A DNA stretch of 64,000 nucleotides from Dromaius novaehollandiae (GCF_036370855.1 NC_088099.1:150121517-150185516), one strand, 5' to 3'; shown: positions 36,701 to 46,760, counted from the stretch's first letter. A program made the numbers and translations. Notes: generated from the letters alone by a model not told the origin.

Positions 36701-38815
36701 TGTGCATCTATATAACTGTGAACCACTTAGCTGACCATTTAATACTGTTCAGTCATAAGGTCATTGTCAATAAAGGTCATCACTAAAATACAATATCAAA
36801 TTCTTACTGTGATGCTGAATATGCTGCTGTTATATTATTTGTATTTTCAAAAAGAACAAGATTTTTGTAGGCATGGTTAATTTGCTTTCAGCACCATCCC
36901 TTAAATGACATTGCCAAGGAAAAGCTCAGGAAAAATAGGGCACTTGCTCAAGCAAGTTAAATCAGGCCGTGTCTAGAGAAGGCAGCGACTGTCTCTACAA
37001 TGGGATTGTTTTTGCTTTCTAAATTAAAAATAGAGGCACATTCATTGTAGCAGGGCGATGATTTTTGCAAATTTAGCCAGCTGAGAAACTACAATTAAAG
37101 ACTGAGCCTACAAAACCCTTGTTCTGACTGTGGCCTTGACTCACATCATTTGTCCCATTAGTGCAACCATTCCCCTCAGTAAGGTTTATTAAGAGCTTTG
37201 CAGCATTTGCTACTGAATTTGACTGTAGAGTACAATCAACAGTAAGACACTGTAGAATGGATGTCTATTAGCAAACTTTGTTGGAATGTGTCAGGTACAG
37301 TCCTCTCTTTATCGAGAAAGCTCAGAGTCAAGAAATGTCAGGGATTATGCTTCTTTAAGTTACCTAAGAGCAAAGTAGTATTTTCCAATCATCCCTCTTT
37401 TCCTGTACTAAAGCTGGAAACATGTCACATTTTGAGCCTTGTGGGCATCAGAAATATGAAATAATTTTTGATAACCAAAGAAACTATTTCCAAACTATTT
37501 CCATTTCAAGTTAAGTTTAATCCTTTGCTGTTCTAAGGCCAATTCCTATAATGTATTTTGTCTCTAATTTTAACCATTTGGCATATAGCTTACGGTGAGT
37601 TAGAATATTTTACAATGCCTAAAGCCATTCTCATCAAATTATGTTACGTTTTTTCCTGCACATCTGAGCACTGATCCAAATCCCTCTGATTTAAACCAAA
37701 AGAAACCAATTTGCTTCTCTGGCTTTTGGAGCTGGGTAGCTCAAAACTGTCCAGATTGGCTGTTTTCTTCTAAGAGAAGCTCGGTTTTCTGAGCAGGAGC
37801 AGTGTGTGATCCTGATTCCCCAGGGGCTGAATCCTGCCTAACCTTACTGAAGCCAAAACACCACTATCTTCAATAAAGTCCAAAAGCTTCACTAGATATT
37901 TTGTACAGTATATTAGTAGCAGCATTAGTATACTAGTAGCAGTTTTTCCCGCCCCTACCCTGCAATGTGAAATCTAGCACCAAAGGGAAGACACAAAGAC
38001 GAGGTCTCACCTGACTTGTCGGAAGAATCGTCAAACTCCACGTTGAATGAGTGCCCATTGTTGACAATGCTTCTAGCTGTGGAGGGATCGTAACTGAAGC
38101 TGAGAGGCTTCAGAGAGGAGTCGTACTTGGCCGACTTGCTCTTAATATCAATGGGGGACTGGCGCTCTCCATTGGCGATGGGGAAGTTCTCGTGCCAGTG
38201 AGCAGGTCCTGCAAGGCAGCACAGAGCAGCTCAGTAGGAAAAGATGCAAAGCTTAGGGGATATAAATGATAGCCCTCACTCTAGAAACCTTAACGCTTTA
38301 AAAGCATGAGTGAAGATTTAACACTAGCATCCGTGTTTGATAACACACTGTCTGTACGGGCTCTCAGAGCAGGCAACACAGATGAGGGGAAATCCTGCTC
38401 AGGGGCTAAGGCAGGCACCCACGAGGCCCGGGGCATTCGGGGTTCAGGCTGGTGAACTGCCGGGGCATCCTTCTACAGCCCATGCCATCCTGCCGGAGTA
38501 GAGCCCTGTCCTCCCCTCGTCCCCGTGTTGTTACAGAAGTAAAGGAATGACAGCAGGAGATGCTTCAGGCAGATTGTGCGGCGTGCTTGCTTCGGTGCTT
38601 GAACGCAGGTGCCAGCTCAAGGTTAAAAAAAAAACAAGCAGCCCCGGAGCCAGCTCTCAGCCGGGGAAGGGCTGTGCGCGGCGCCGCACGCCCCGCGCCG
38701 CGGCACGTCCGGGGAGCCCGGCGCCCGCCCGGAGCAGCCGCGACCCGGGGGCTGCCCGCCGGGGGCCGCCGCGGCACTCACCATTGTGGCTGTCATAGCC
38801 CCAGTGATGGGACAT
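21621..38815 (-). CDS. CA2: Carbonic anhydrase II (cytosolic), 7-exon gene, complete
   Basis: The coding exons are 38815-38782, 38208-38011, 27736-27618, 26081-25989, 25220-25158, 24142-23987 and 21740-21621. They sum to 783 nt, which is 260 residues plus a TAA stop and the normal CA2 length. Every junction is AG/GT and the frame stays open. The enzyme catalyses reversible CO2 hydration in the cytosol and supports acid-base transport and, in birds, osteoclast acid secretion and eggshell formation (family knowledge). Visible catalytic features are zinc ligands His94, His96 and His119, proton shuttle His64, Glu106 and the LTTPP loop (Thr198, Thr199 in plain count). The start ATG has A at -3 and begins [12 protein letters not shown], as in avian CA2. 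Six cysteines (100, 205, 223, 229, 238, 247) and the Gln C-terminus fit birds rather than mammals. No frameshift or premature stop is seen. Other CA paralogues are unlikely given the N- and C-terminal signatures. Confidence 0.97.
22782..22799. repeat. AAAT microsatellite
   Basis: About four tandem AAAT units within CA2 intron 6. Confidence 0.75.
23410..23423. repeat. 14-bp perfect palindrome
   Basis: TGGTAGATCTACCA is self-complementary, and flanking AGATCT copies occur at 23405 and 23432. It lies in CA2 intron 6. Confidence 0.8.
23987..24142 (-). CDS. CA2: CA2 coding exon 6
   Basis: This 156-nt, 52-codon exon covers Gly170-Gln221. It holds the catalytic loop [19 protein letters not shown], with Thr198 (the classical Thr199 that orients zinc-bound hydroxide) and Trp208 (classical Trp209) lining the CO2 pocket. 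It ends [10 protein letters not shown]. The acceptor is TTATAG|GGG and the donor CAG|GTAGGT. Cys205 corresponds to the single human CA2 cysteine, Cys206 in classical numbering. Confidence 0.97.
24143..25157 (-). other. CA2: CA2 intron 5
   Basis: This 1015-bp phase-0 intron begins GTAATA and ends TTATTATAG. It is AT-rich, and I see no gene or clear mobile element in it. Confidence 0.8.
25158..25220 (-). CDS. CA2: CA2 coding exon 5
   Basis: This 63-nt, 21-codon exon encodes Val149-Lys169, [20 protein letters not shown] plus Lys. It forms the surface helix and turn between two core strands. The acceptor is TTACAG|GTA and the donor AAG|GTAATA, phase 0 at both ends. The size equals the usual CA2 exon 5. 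The VGHTK start differs from the VGNAK I recall for chicken. An open frame running past both ends (25265-24975) is only exon plus intron. Confidence 0.95.
25221..25988 (-). other. CA2: CA2 intron 4
   Basis: This 768-bp phase-0 intron begins GTTAGT and ends TTACAG. It contains a short CR1-like 3'-end relic near 25845-25891. Nothing else recognisable is present. Confidence 0.8.
25845..25891 (-). repeat. CR1 LINE 3'-end relic (short)
   Basis: The plus strand reads ggatcatctagtttgctc followed by a diverged tail. This resembles the reverse complement of the avian and turtle CR1 3' end (gatcatctagtctgacctcctg). The match is short and old, so the call rests on one phrase. Confidence 0.4.
25989..26081 (-). 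CDS. CA2: CA2 coding exon 4
   Basis: This 93-nt, 31-codon exon covers Leu118 to Lys148. It begins [19 protein letters not shown], supplying the third zinc ligand His119, and continues [12 protein letters not shown], the hydrophobic core strand next to the substrate pocket. The acceptor is CCTAG|CTC and the donor AAG|GTTAGT. The exon is phase 0 at both ends and its length matches the family. Confidence 0.96.
26082..27617 (-). other. CA2: CA2 intron 3
   Basis: This 1536-bp phase-0 intron starts GTAGGA and ends CCTAG. It is AT-rich sequence with no reading frame worth reporting and no clear repeat longer than a few tens of bases. Confidence 0.8.
27618..27736 (-). CDS. CA2: CA2 coding exon 3
   Basis: This 119-nt exon completes Val78 and ends at Glu117. 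It encodes [20 protein letters not shown], giving zinc ligands His94 and His96, then the SEHTVDG segment with Glu106, part of the Thr199-Glu106 hydrogen-bond network. Cys100 is an avian-type residue. The acceptor is TTTGCAG, the donor GAG|GTAGGA, and the exon ends in phase 0. Reading on into the intron gives a longer open frame (27764-27498), which is an artefact of the exon. Confidence 0.97.
27737..38010 (-). other. CA2: CA2 intron 2 (10.3 kb)
   Basis: This is the largest intron, 10274 bp, AT-rich, beginning GTGAGA and ending TTTGCAG. It holds a CT-rich and TA microsatellite near 28.9 kb, short A and T runs, and scattered old repeat scraps. One is around 28180-28250, with wording like the sauropsid 'aatcctgcaaa' repeat. 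The longest reading frames inside it (for example minus 30573-30773 and plus 30166-30429) are short, show no domain and look like chance. I see no nested gene. Confidence 0.8.
28880..28931. repeat. CT-rich and TA microsatellite
   Basis: A CT-dinucleotide tract is followed by ccccc and then an interrupted TA repeat. It lies in CA2 intron 2. Confidence 0.85.
38011..38208 (-). CDS. CA2: CA2 coding exon 2
   Basis: This 198-nt exon encodes the rest of Gly12 to the first base of Val78. It carries the conserved N-terminal CA core: [19 protein letters not shown] followed by the LKPLSFSYD strand. His64, the proton-shuttle residue, lies in [10 protein letters not shown]. The acceptor is CTTGCAG and the donor is CAG|GTGAGA. 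The 198-nt length matches the usual CA2 exon 2. The segment around residues 34-58 ([10 protein letters not shown]..., DPSTARS) differs from chicken as I recall it, which suggests another bird species. Confidence 0.96.
38209..38781 (-). other. CA2: CA2 intron 1
   Basis: This 573-bp phase-1 intron begins GTGAGT and ends TTGCAG. It is GC-rich next to exon 1, as part of the promoter CpG island, and ordinary sequence toward exon 2. No second gene is visible in it. Being so short, it may carry promoter-proximal regulatory sequence, but I see no specific site that I can support. Confidence 0.85.
38782..38815 (-). CDS. CA2: CA2 coding exon 1
   Basis: This 34-nt coding part encodes [11 protein letters not shown] plus the first base of Gly12. 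The ATG lies at 38815-38813 in the context ACCATG, a good Kozak match. The upstream in-frame codons lack another ATG. The donor reads AATG|GTGAGT. The exon sits about 60 bases downstream of the predicted transcription start, inside a CpG island. Confidence 0.95.
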
Positions 38816-38902
38816 GGTCTTCTGCCCCGGCGGCGGCACCGGGCGCCCGGGAGTCTCTGGCTGGCTGCCGCAGCGTCGTGGCCGCGGCCGGCGCTCAGGG
38901 GC

Positions 38903-38909
38903 TTTTATA
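38903..38909 (-). promoter_or_regulatory. CA2: CA2 TATA box
   Basis: The minus strand reads CCTATAAAAGCC, with TATAAAA at 38909-38903. Transcription would begin near 38880, leaving a 5' UTR of about 65 nt before the ATG at 38815. Confidence 0.75.
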
Positions 38910-38917
38910 GGCTCCCG

Positions 38918-38932
38918 CCAACTCCATGCCCT
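38918..38932 (-). promoter_or_regulatory. CA2: DR3 element resembling the CA2 vitamin D response element
   Basis: The minus strand reads AGGGCA TGG AGTTGG, two hexamer half-sites spaced by three bases, ending 9 bp upstream of the TATA box. A near-identical DR3 bound by the vitamin D receptor has been described for the chicken CA2 proximal promoter (recalled, not checked). The second half-site is AGTTGG, not the preferred AGTTCA, so its strength is uncertain. Confidence 0.6.
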
Positions 38933-39013
38933 TCTCCGCGGCCGGAGGAAAGGGGTGGGAGCGCGGCCGGGGGAGGAGGGAGACTCCGCTCGGGGGCGGA
39001 GAGAGCGGTCCCC

Positions 39014-39019
39014 TTATAA
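39014..39019. promoter_or_regulatory. TTATAA palindrome upstream of CA2
   Basis: TTATAA is the only AT-rich patch in about 400 bp of GC-rich sequence, 105 bp upstream of the CA2 TATA box. Being self-complementary, it could serve a divergent or alternative start. No transcript evidence is available. Confidence 0.3.
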
Positions 39020-39750
39020 CGCGCCATCCTGGCGGCGCCAGCGCTCCTCCGCGGCCGCGGAGCTGCGGAGCGGCCGGTCCGGGGCGCGCGGGAGCCGGCG
39101 GGCCCGAGCGGCGGCGGCGGCGGCGTCGGCGGTGCCCGCATTGCGCCCCGCGCCGCTGGCACCTGCGGCGCGCCCGCTTGTTACGCGGCTGCCCGCGTAG
39201 CGCCGCGACCTTGGGGACGAGGCGGGAGGGAGCGGGGGGAGCGCGGCTGCCCGCGGCCCGGAGCCGGTGTCTGGCGGCGCTGCGGGGTGCGCGCGTCCGT
39301 GTGCGTGCGGCAGCGGTGCGGCGCGGTGCCCTGCTGCTCCCTGCCGGGCGGCGCGGGGAAGGGTCCGCAGCCAGGGCAGGTCCCGGCGGAGAGGGACGGC
39401 GCCGCGCGGGGGAGGGGGCGCCCGCTGGGCCGGCCGTGCCTCCCGTTCCGGAGAGGGGCCGCCCCTTGACAGGGATTAACGGGGATTTGGAGGCGGGGAT
39501 CAGCCCACTGCACGGAGGGGATCTGTGGCCAGGTTTAGGAGGAAAGAGGACATTATTATTACTTCCCCCTGTATTTTTCTGATCACACTCGGAGAAGGAA
39601 ACAGCCCGAGCTATGCTTATATTCACTTTCTGGCGTTTACGAAACACATTCCTTGAGAGTGATTAAACTACCACCCTAAGGATGGACTTGTGAGAATAAA
39701 ATTGAGCAATACGTATTTTAAATATTTTTATATTGCTCAACACTCCTTTA

Positions 39751-39803
39751 CTTTTTTTTACTTCAGGACAGGAAGGATTTTTTTACTGCAGGACAGGAAG
39801 GAT
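39751..39803. repeat. Imperfect 26-bp tandem duplication
   Basis: T-run plus acttcaggacaggaaggat is followed by T-run plus actgcaggacaggaaggat. There are two copies, upstream of the CA2 CpG island. Confidence 0.8.
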
Positions 39804-40082
39804 CAGACCCTGACAACCCGTTCACAAGTGACTGAATAGACATACGCTGAGTCTCACTGCTCCTGCACTGCAGTGAGTCTGGGCGCACGCGGGAGGCAAC
39901 TCGTACGCGAGTGGCTTTGCAGGAACCCTTTATCATCCTTCATGAATGCTTTTCTGTGTCCTCTTGCTCTGGGCAATTTCTCAAGGGAATGGCATTGTAA
40001 ATATAATATTATTTTATCCCATTTTCTTGTTGGGACAGTTTATCCAAACATGGTTCCAATTTTATTCTTTTCAGAATAAACC

Positions 40083-40165
40083 ACATGGGTCCAAATTCTG
40101 TTGTCAGTGAGGTCACTGTAAATCTAGAATAACACCACCAGAATGACTCCATCATTTACATTCAG
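40083..40165 (+). repeat. Old sauropsid interspersed repeat fragment
   Basis: The phrases ggtccaaattctgttgtcag, gaggtcactgtaaatctaga and ataacaccacca follow the order of a common ancient bird and reptile repeat ('ccaaattctg ... gttacactggtgtaaat ... aactccactgaagtcaatgg'). The family name cannot be given from sight. Confidence 0.5.
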
Positions 40166-40750
40166 CATTGTGAAATGTATGTCATCTGTTTTTACTTGTT
40201 AAGAGGAAAAAAGGCTATTCATACAATGTGGTTACTATTGCTAACAGCAAAAGGAACCATCTGAGAAACTGCATATAAAAATTGAAGGTATTTCTCAGAC
40301 TTCCTCAAGTATAAGCAGAATATATTTAAAGCTTATTACTGATTAACACAGTGTGTGTCCTCTCACATTTACATGCTTCTATTCAAACTGATTTAGCAAC
40401 CATGAAATGGAAATGTGAAAGCAAAACCGTACACATAGAAGTTATTTAGAAGTGGCTCTTGTGTATGTGACATAGAACAGCGACTGGAAACATGTTAGAA
40501 ATTCATCAGGAATTCCTTGTTTGCTCATTACAGACCCTTTTTGCCTATCATTTTGTACCTTCTCATTGTGCTTTCCAAGTGTATTGACAATCTCTCATAA
40601 ACAAAAACAAGTAAGAATCCATATATTTAGGCATCCTTGAGGAATAAATCAGAAAGTATCCATTTATGTTGTCATTCCCTGTGAGAGGAAGGAATAAGAT
40701 TTCTGTACCCTTCAGAAGGCTTCCTTCCATTTAATCCTGTTATAAAAAAA

Positions 40751-40815
40751 TCAATTGAGCCCAATTCCTCTGTACTCTCGTATGTCAAGTTTCCACTGAC
40801 GTCAAAGGGAGCACC
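40751..40815 (+). repeat. Old sauropsid interspersed repeat fragment
   Basis: agcccaattcctctgtact followed by ccactgacgtcaaagggag has the same order of signatures as the fragment at 40083, but is more diverged. Confidence 0.4.
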
Positions 40816-41449
40816 ACATAAAGAACAAGTACAAGATGAAACGCAACACAATGTTTGGCGTGGTAGGCTTCCTCAAAGATCTGCTTGGGGTTCTCACCAG
40901 GGAAATGAAGTCAGTCAGCAGCACACCAAGGGACTGGGATTTTAACTATCTGATTCTTCCTTTTATCACATTACTTCTATCACTGTGCCTGCAGTACCTG
41001 CATGAGCACACACAGACATTCAGCCACAAATAGAAGGTCCACAGTTTTTAAATATCCATTTTCTTGGATCCTTCAGCACAGCTAGCACTTGCAGGATTGA
41101 GACCATGCCAAGAAGCTGCTCTTGAGAGCTTGGCATTGACTTGGGCTGGTAGATCCCATCCTCTTTTTCTTCTGTCTCCTGCCTGCATCAAGCTCAGATT
41201 CCTCTCCGTGAATATGGCTTCGTGACATAATGGAATGCCTTGAAGAAAGCCATAGGCTGGCTTTGAGTGAAGAAGCTGGACACTGGAAATACATAGTCAA
41301 GATAATACTGCACACTGCTGAGGCTACTTAGCAGTCCAAAAAAGTGAGGTATACTAGCAACAGTAAAAGGCATAGTATACACTCAGTCCCTGGACAAGCT
41401 CCAACATCTCACACAGAGTCACACTGCTGCATAAACCTGCCCCTCTCTG

Positions 41450-41490
41450 CTACAGTTCTGCTGAAATCAGTGGAGTGACGCATACCAGTA
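41450..41490 (+). repeat. Old sauropsid interspersed repeat scrap
   Basis: ctgctgaaatcagtggagtg followed by acgcatacca resembles the 'ctgaagtcagtggagttacgc' signature. Confidence 0.35.
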
Positions 41491-42140
41491 AGGCCTGCTT
41501 GCACATACAGAATGTGTAGGAGCAGTTCCTAAAGCAAATGTTCACAGATCCTGTGGCAATTGAGGCATTATAAATACATTTCAGGCAATACAAATACAGG
41601 GAACAGATTAGATAGTTAATGTAGCCATTTGATTACTCATGACTCTGACATTAACATATAGGGTAGAAAAGACGTCAGTATAATCTTGTCTCCCATTTCT
41701 GTCATTACTGGTACCATTGTCAACAATTATTGAGTGTATCTGTTCTTCTGATTAAAGCAATCCCCACATATTCCTGGGAAGGCTTTTAGAAACTAAAAAA
41801 AAAATTTTTTATTCAGCTGTCCTCTGTTTCTTTTGTTTGAATATACCTGAATATGGCAGACAAATATGTGTTTCTAGATTTGATGGTACTTTTGAATCAT
41901 ATTAGTAAACACAAATGCAAGCTGAAAAAAGAACAGTCAGTAATTTCAATAAGTGTAAACCGTTCATTCAGGTATCTCTACACAGTTTTTGATACTCATT
42001 CCTGGGCAAAGGACAGTGCAAAGCCTATATATCACACGTCTGAATCCTGCTTTGAAAGCTTATGTGTCACAGCACACTGTTGACTCTGTGCACAGGAAGA
42101 AATGCATCCTGTTTGTCTATGGCTTATGATGTTTGCTCAA

Positions 42141-42170
42141 ATTTATTATTATTATTATTATTATTATTAC
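42141..42170 (+). repeat. ATT trinucleotide microsatellite
   Basis: About ten uninterrupted ATT units. Poly-Leu and poly-Ile frames crossing it are artefacts. Confidence 0.9.
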
Positions 42171-43136
42171 TGAAGCACCACAAATGTCAACACAGAAGGA
42201 AAAATGGCACATATCCTTCCCTATCAAGACTTTCTTCTCCTTTGTAGTTAATTGCCAAATTCTATTAATATTCTGGCTGAAGAAGTAGTGCATGAAAGAC
42301 ATTCACCAACCGAGATAGAATGGTTACATCAGAAGTAGATACAATGATTATCTTGTAAATCAACCTTTTAATTTTGATGTCAGATTTTCAGCTCTGTCTG
42401 AAAATCTACTTGCAGTCATTTTTGACATACTTGTTTCTGTCCCCACTCAGTACTGAACAAGACCCAGAAGAACTGCGCGTCATTCTGATTCACTTCAGCT
42501 ATTCTGTGAAAGTTAAATGAAAATAACACTTGGTCCTTCAGTGAGGTGAGGCTAGAGCCCTTCATTGTATTACAGAACTGATCATTTGCCACTCATTTCT
42601 AATGAGTGAATAATACAAGTAACAACAATGCAAACTTCGTGACCTGTCAGTGCAGTAGAAAAAGACTGCCTGCATGTCTGCTGATTTCTGGCTATTGCTG
42701 ACACTGAAATACACATTTTGATACACTTTGAAATACACAGTATTTAAGTAACCTGCTATGCAAAAATGAATGGGCTTGACTACATAAATAAGCTTAGTTT
42801 CCAGATTAAAGCTATCTGTCATGATTCAAAAAAATTACATCCACATGCTAAAGCGCCACGCAATGGAAATCTGATGTCAATAAGGGCATTTTATTTTTGC
42901 TCATAGTTAAGTCCAGCAACTTTAGGGAAATATTTGTGTACATGCCTTCTCATTCCAGTCTAATGTACTGGCTCACCAGCTGTACTCCATGATGTTCTAA
43001 AGGCCCCATTACCTTCTGTTTACTTGTCTGGTCTTCACAGCTCCAGATGTTATTTCCCTGCTTATGTGCTAGTCTGTGTTGTCATCCTGACTTCTCATCT
43101 TTGTACCTTTTTGCAAATACTCTCCATCAGTCTTAC

Positions 43137-43542
43137 AAACTACTTTCTCATGATTTCTGCAATTGACATTGCACAATGTGGTGAACTTGTATCAAATCTC
43201 ACTGCAAGTCTTTATTACCAAGAAGTATTTAAGAATATTGCAAGGAAGTGGCAGCTGGTCACCAGCATGGCTCAGTACAGCACTGCCCAAGCAAAGGATT
43301 TAAAAGTGGCTTGTAAGCTAATCAAAGTCACTAACGAGTTGGTCATTAGGCAAATTGCTTCCTATTCCTCTGGGGACTAAATCTTAGCAAAAGACCAGCA
43401 CTTTTTGGAAGATACAGGAGATAATCTGCATGAAGCCATGGTCAGAAGGGTAGAGATTTCTCCTCTAAAGAAGTTTGCAATAGACAGAAATTCTGTTGTT
43501 TGCCTCGATGACTTCACTTGGCCCAATGCACAGCCCCTGCCT
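43137..43542 (+). pseudogene. Unrecognised coding-like stretch with one in-frame stop
   Basis: One plus-strand frame runs about 135 codons, broken only by TAA at 43378-43380, and ends at TGA near 43540. The translation looks protein-like and helix-prone, for example VFKNIARKWQLVTSMAQYST, then AKDLKVACKLIKVTNELV, and after the stop TGDNLHEAMVRRVEISPLKK. I do not recognise the family. It could be a decayed retrocopy, a fragment of a mobile-element gene or a chance frame. No splice sites or start context support a live gene. Confidence 0.25.
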
Positions 43543-45814
43543 TGAGGAAGCTGTGCAGAACGCAGCAATCAGTTAGCTTTCTGGCAGAACAGATCCTGAA
43601 AATTTTAGCTTCATGTCATTCTCTATACCCAAGCTGCAGAGCTGATAAGATACCTGACACGTGGTCAGGTGGGATTTTTACACAGAGGAGATGCCATGAC
43701 TTGGTTCAGGCAGAGAAAGGGAGGGTTTTGCCAGTAACTGCTGCAGTGTGGGAATCTCAGACCTGCATAGCTTTTCTCCAGCGCCAAAATAGTAATCTAC
43801 AAAGTAAAGGTGCCTCAGCAGTAATATCTCTTGGATCATATTCTGGATAGGTTCATCTTAGGCTTCTTTTCTCTCATCTTTTTAGAGACTCCTTGTGTTC
43901 CTAAACTGTGATATAACAGATAATGCCTGTCCTACATGTGAGCAATATTAGATGCCTCCCAGTCCAAACACCAACCACAGTGTGGCAATTGCCCCACAGT
44001 TTCTAGGATAAGACTGCCCCACACAAGACTGTGAGATGTCTGTTGTTTGGGTATTAAACAGCAAAACCTATTATATGGAAATAATGAATTGTGTTGAAAT
44101 AACAAGTGGCTTTTTGCATGCACTTGCATCAAACTGTTATATCCAGACTTAATGCAACATTTCCAACTTCATATAAACCTGTTCATGTAGCCAAAAGCTA
44201 AATTACATACATTACCCAGAACTGGGAAAGTATGCTTACACTGCATGTAATAAAGATCAGATCCTAAATGTAAGAGAGGATTTAGGTAGACAATATATAT
44301 ATCACAGTAAAAATGTCAACAGATCATCACCTATATAAAAAATGAAAAAAAAAAAACAAAGCAAGCTGTGAATTTTTCAATGGATATCTGGATTTAAAAG
44401 TTACATCTTGTTAGAACACAACACATTTTTACCATATTGGTACACTGAATAAGCGCTGGTCCAGATGAAAACAGGTAGGCTCTTTCCTCTAGTCAGCAAT
44501 GTTTCAAGCAGCACATAAATACACATAATCTGGGCTGACCAAGTACTTCTACTATAGGAACTCTACAGTAAGTGCAGCATGAATTAGAAAAGAATTCTCA
44601 GAGGCAGAGAGTTCTCAAAGAGAGAAACTTCCAACAACAAAGGTGGGAAATCAGTCTATGAAATTGAACTACAGAGTAGAGAAACAGTAACAAAAAGAAA
44701 GGAGTACCTAAGAACAAATGTTAAGTGATAACTGTGGTAAAAAAGAGGATCCAGCCTTAGCTCTAAGCACAGCCAAACGACATTTTAGAAAATACGGTTT
44801 GTGAGAAAGTGTAGTGTATACCATGGTATTAACTGTAATCGTGCAAATGTTCATACACTTGAGATATTTTATGTATGTGAGTAATTCCACTGGGTTCTCT
44901 GAAGAGTTTATTGATGCCATCTGCATGCTAAATGTAAATCAACCAAATCACTAGCACTTAATAAAACCAAGCACATCCCTTTCACTTTCACTGTAGGTAA
45001 AAATGTAACACAGAGTGTGGCAACTCCCCGCCTTTCTTTCCAGCCAAAAAAATGCCATGTGAGGTATTTTGTTTTTATTATTACATACAGTGACATATTT
45101 TTGTTTGCTGAATGCATAAAGTGAAGAAACTGAAGATTACGTTCAACCAGATATCCTGTAAGGGACTTTCTAAGTTTTATTTTATATTAGGCCAACACTA
45201 AGCTCTGTATTTTAACATGAATGTTGCTTCTCAGGAGAGGGAGTGTAAGCAAAGAAGGAGATCAGCTCCTCTTTTCCTCAGTGGAAGAACTGTCTACCGC
45301 AGTTATAAACAAGATTTCACAAATAAGTTCATGGATTCGGAAGAATAATTCAGGACGTGCAAAGGGACTGCTACATGTTGAGCAGTGACCAAGGAGAGGT
45401 AGCACAGGAGCTCTGTGGGCTGCCCACAGGACAAGAGCTAGGATTGAAAGCCATAGTTCACCACCCAGAAACACCTCGTGTTCTGCACAGAGATGGACTG
45501 AGGCTGAACACAAATGACTGGACTGTTCAGACCTGCTAAGTGCCATGTCACAAGGTAATAAATACTCAGTTGATTTTGTCAGATTCTCCTGTTAAATTTT
45601 CACATTCAAATAAGCATTAAATTGCAGAGTAAAACTTTTTCCTAAAAACAACGGACCTTCATCTAGCTTTATCTTAAAGCTATAGAAAACTATTTACACA
45701 AATCTGTCATTTTTGCCACTGATTGGTGTAAACAAGAATGATGTATATGAACCCTAATCTCGGATCCAAAGTTTACAGCTGAGCCCTCTCTCTAATTCTC
45801 ATGAAAAATTGCAA

Positions 45815-45846
45815 ATTGGACTGGGTGATCCTAGCAGATCTGTAAA
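45815..45846 (+). repeat. Possible CR1 relic
   Basis: attggactgggtgatcctag resembles the CR1 phrase 'gttggactagatgatcct'. The match is short and old. Confidence 0.35.
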
Positions 45847-46531
45847 CCTTTCGCAGAATTGGATGTAGTTTCAAAGTAATACTGAAACCTGTCAGGGTTT
45901 GCAAATATTTCATAAATCAATGAAATAACCTCAAAATAGTTTTTTTAATGTACTGGGAAAATAATTAGGCTTTGTTCTGACAAAATTTTCATTGGTTTGT
46001 TTAAATTCATGTCTAGGAGTAACTAATAGTAAGTAAGTGTGAAATCTATTTTGTTATATATTTCTATTTCAAGCTGCCACCAAATGACAGCTTCCACATT
46101 CCCAGGAAAGGGACAAGAGGCTGAGTTACTGGGCAACGGACCTTCAGATTTTTAAGGGTAAAATATGTCTGGACAACAAACAACAATAAATAGTAAAGTG
46201 ATCTCAAATCTCTGTCTCAGAACTAATCTTTCTGTCCTTACACTATTATCTGCTCACTCATTCTCTCCTTCTTGGGTAACGTATTAACATTGCTACCTTA
46301 CTTTTGTCAGTATGGTATTAGGTGTCTTACTCACGTATAAGAAAACAAGTTACTGACTTCAGAGAGAATGTTTTGGAGCTTTTCCTGTTCTTCCATTTAC
46401 ATACTGATTTTTGGATTTTAAAGGCTGCAAAAACCAATTGGAAATAAGAATGTCATCATAGTTTGGTTTCATCTACATTTCCTGTCATCCACTTCATTCT
46501 TCTTTTTCTTATCCCAGAAACATATAACAGG

Positions 46532-46588
46532 GTCTCTCTCTCTCGTGCGCGTTCTCTCTCACATGCGCGCACGCACACACACACACAC
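46532..46588. repeat. Compound TC, GC and AC microsatellite
   Basis: Two TC tracts are separated by gtgcgcg, then atgcgcgcacg leads into an AC run. The alternating purine-pyrimidine part could adopt Z-DNA. Confidence 0.85.
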
Positions 46589-46760
46589 TTAACTTTTCAG
46601 GTTGTTTGTTTGAATCCAATGTTATTTTGCTCTGTTTTAGGGAGGGAAGGGGCATGTTGCATTCATCAGTAGTCAACAGTGACTTCATTCATGGAAAAAT
46701 GAAAATAAACTCACCTGCTTCATTCTTTAGTTCTCTTTTCTTAGTAAGATGCTTCACTAA

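Larger units (their letters stand above)
38640..39480. promoter_or_regulatory. CA2: CpG island over the CA2 promoter and first exon
   Basis: The sequence is very GC- and CpG-rich across the CA2 start and some 600 bp upstream, in sharp contrast to the AT-rich flanks. It includes Sp1-type GC boxes such as GGGGGCGG at 38992-38999. Many long overlapping frames on both strands here are a by-product of GC content and none looks coding. A CpG island promoter fits broad CA2 expression, and the TATA box within it suggests strong tissue-specific firing. Confidence 0.85.

Noticed and set aside
38895..39647. 250-codon and other long frames on both strands in the CpG island
   Set aside because: Stop codons are rare in such GC-rich DNA. 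The peptides are Arg, Pro, Gly and Ala low complexity, and the promoter of CA2 occupies the same place.
46534..46588. Possible regulatory Z-DNA element
   Set aside because: It is an ordinary compound microsatellite and no nearby promoter gives it a role.
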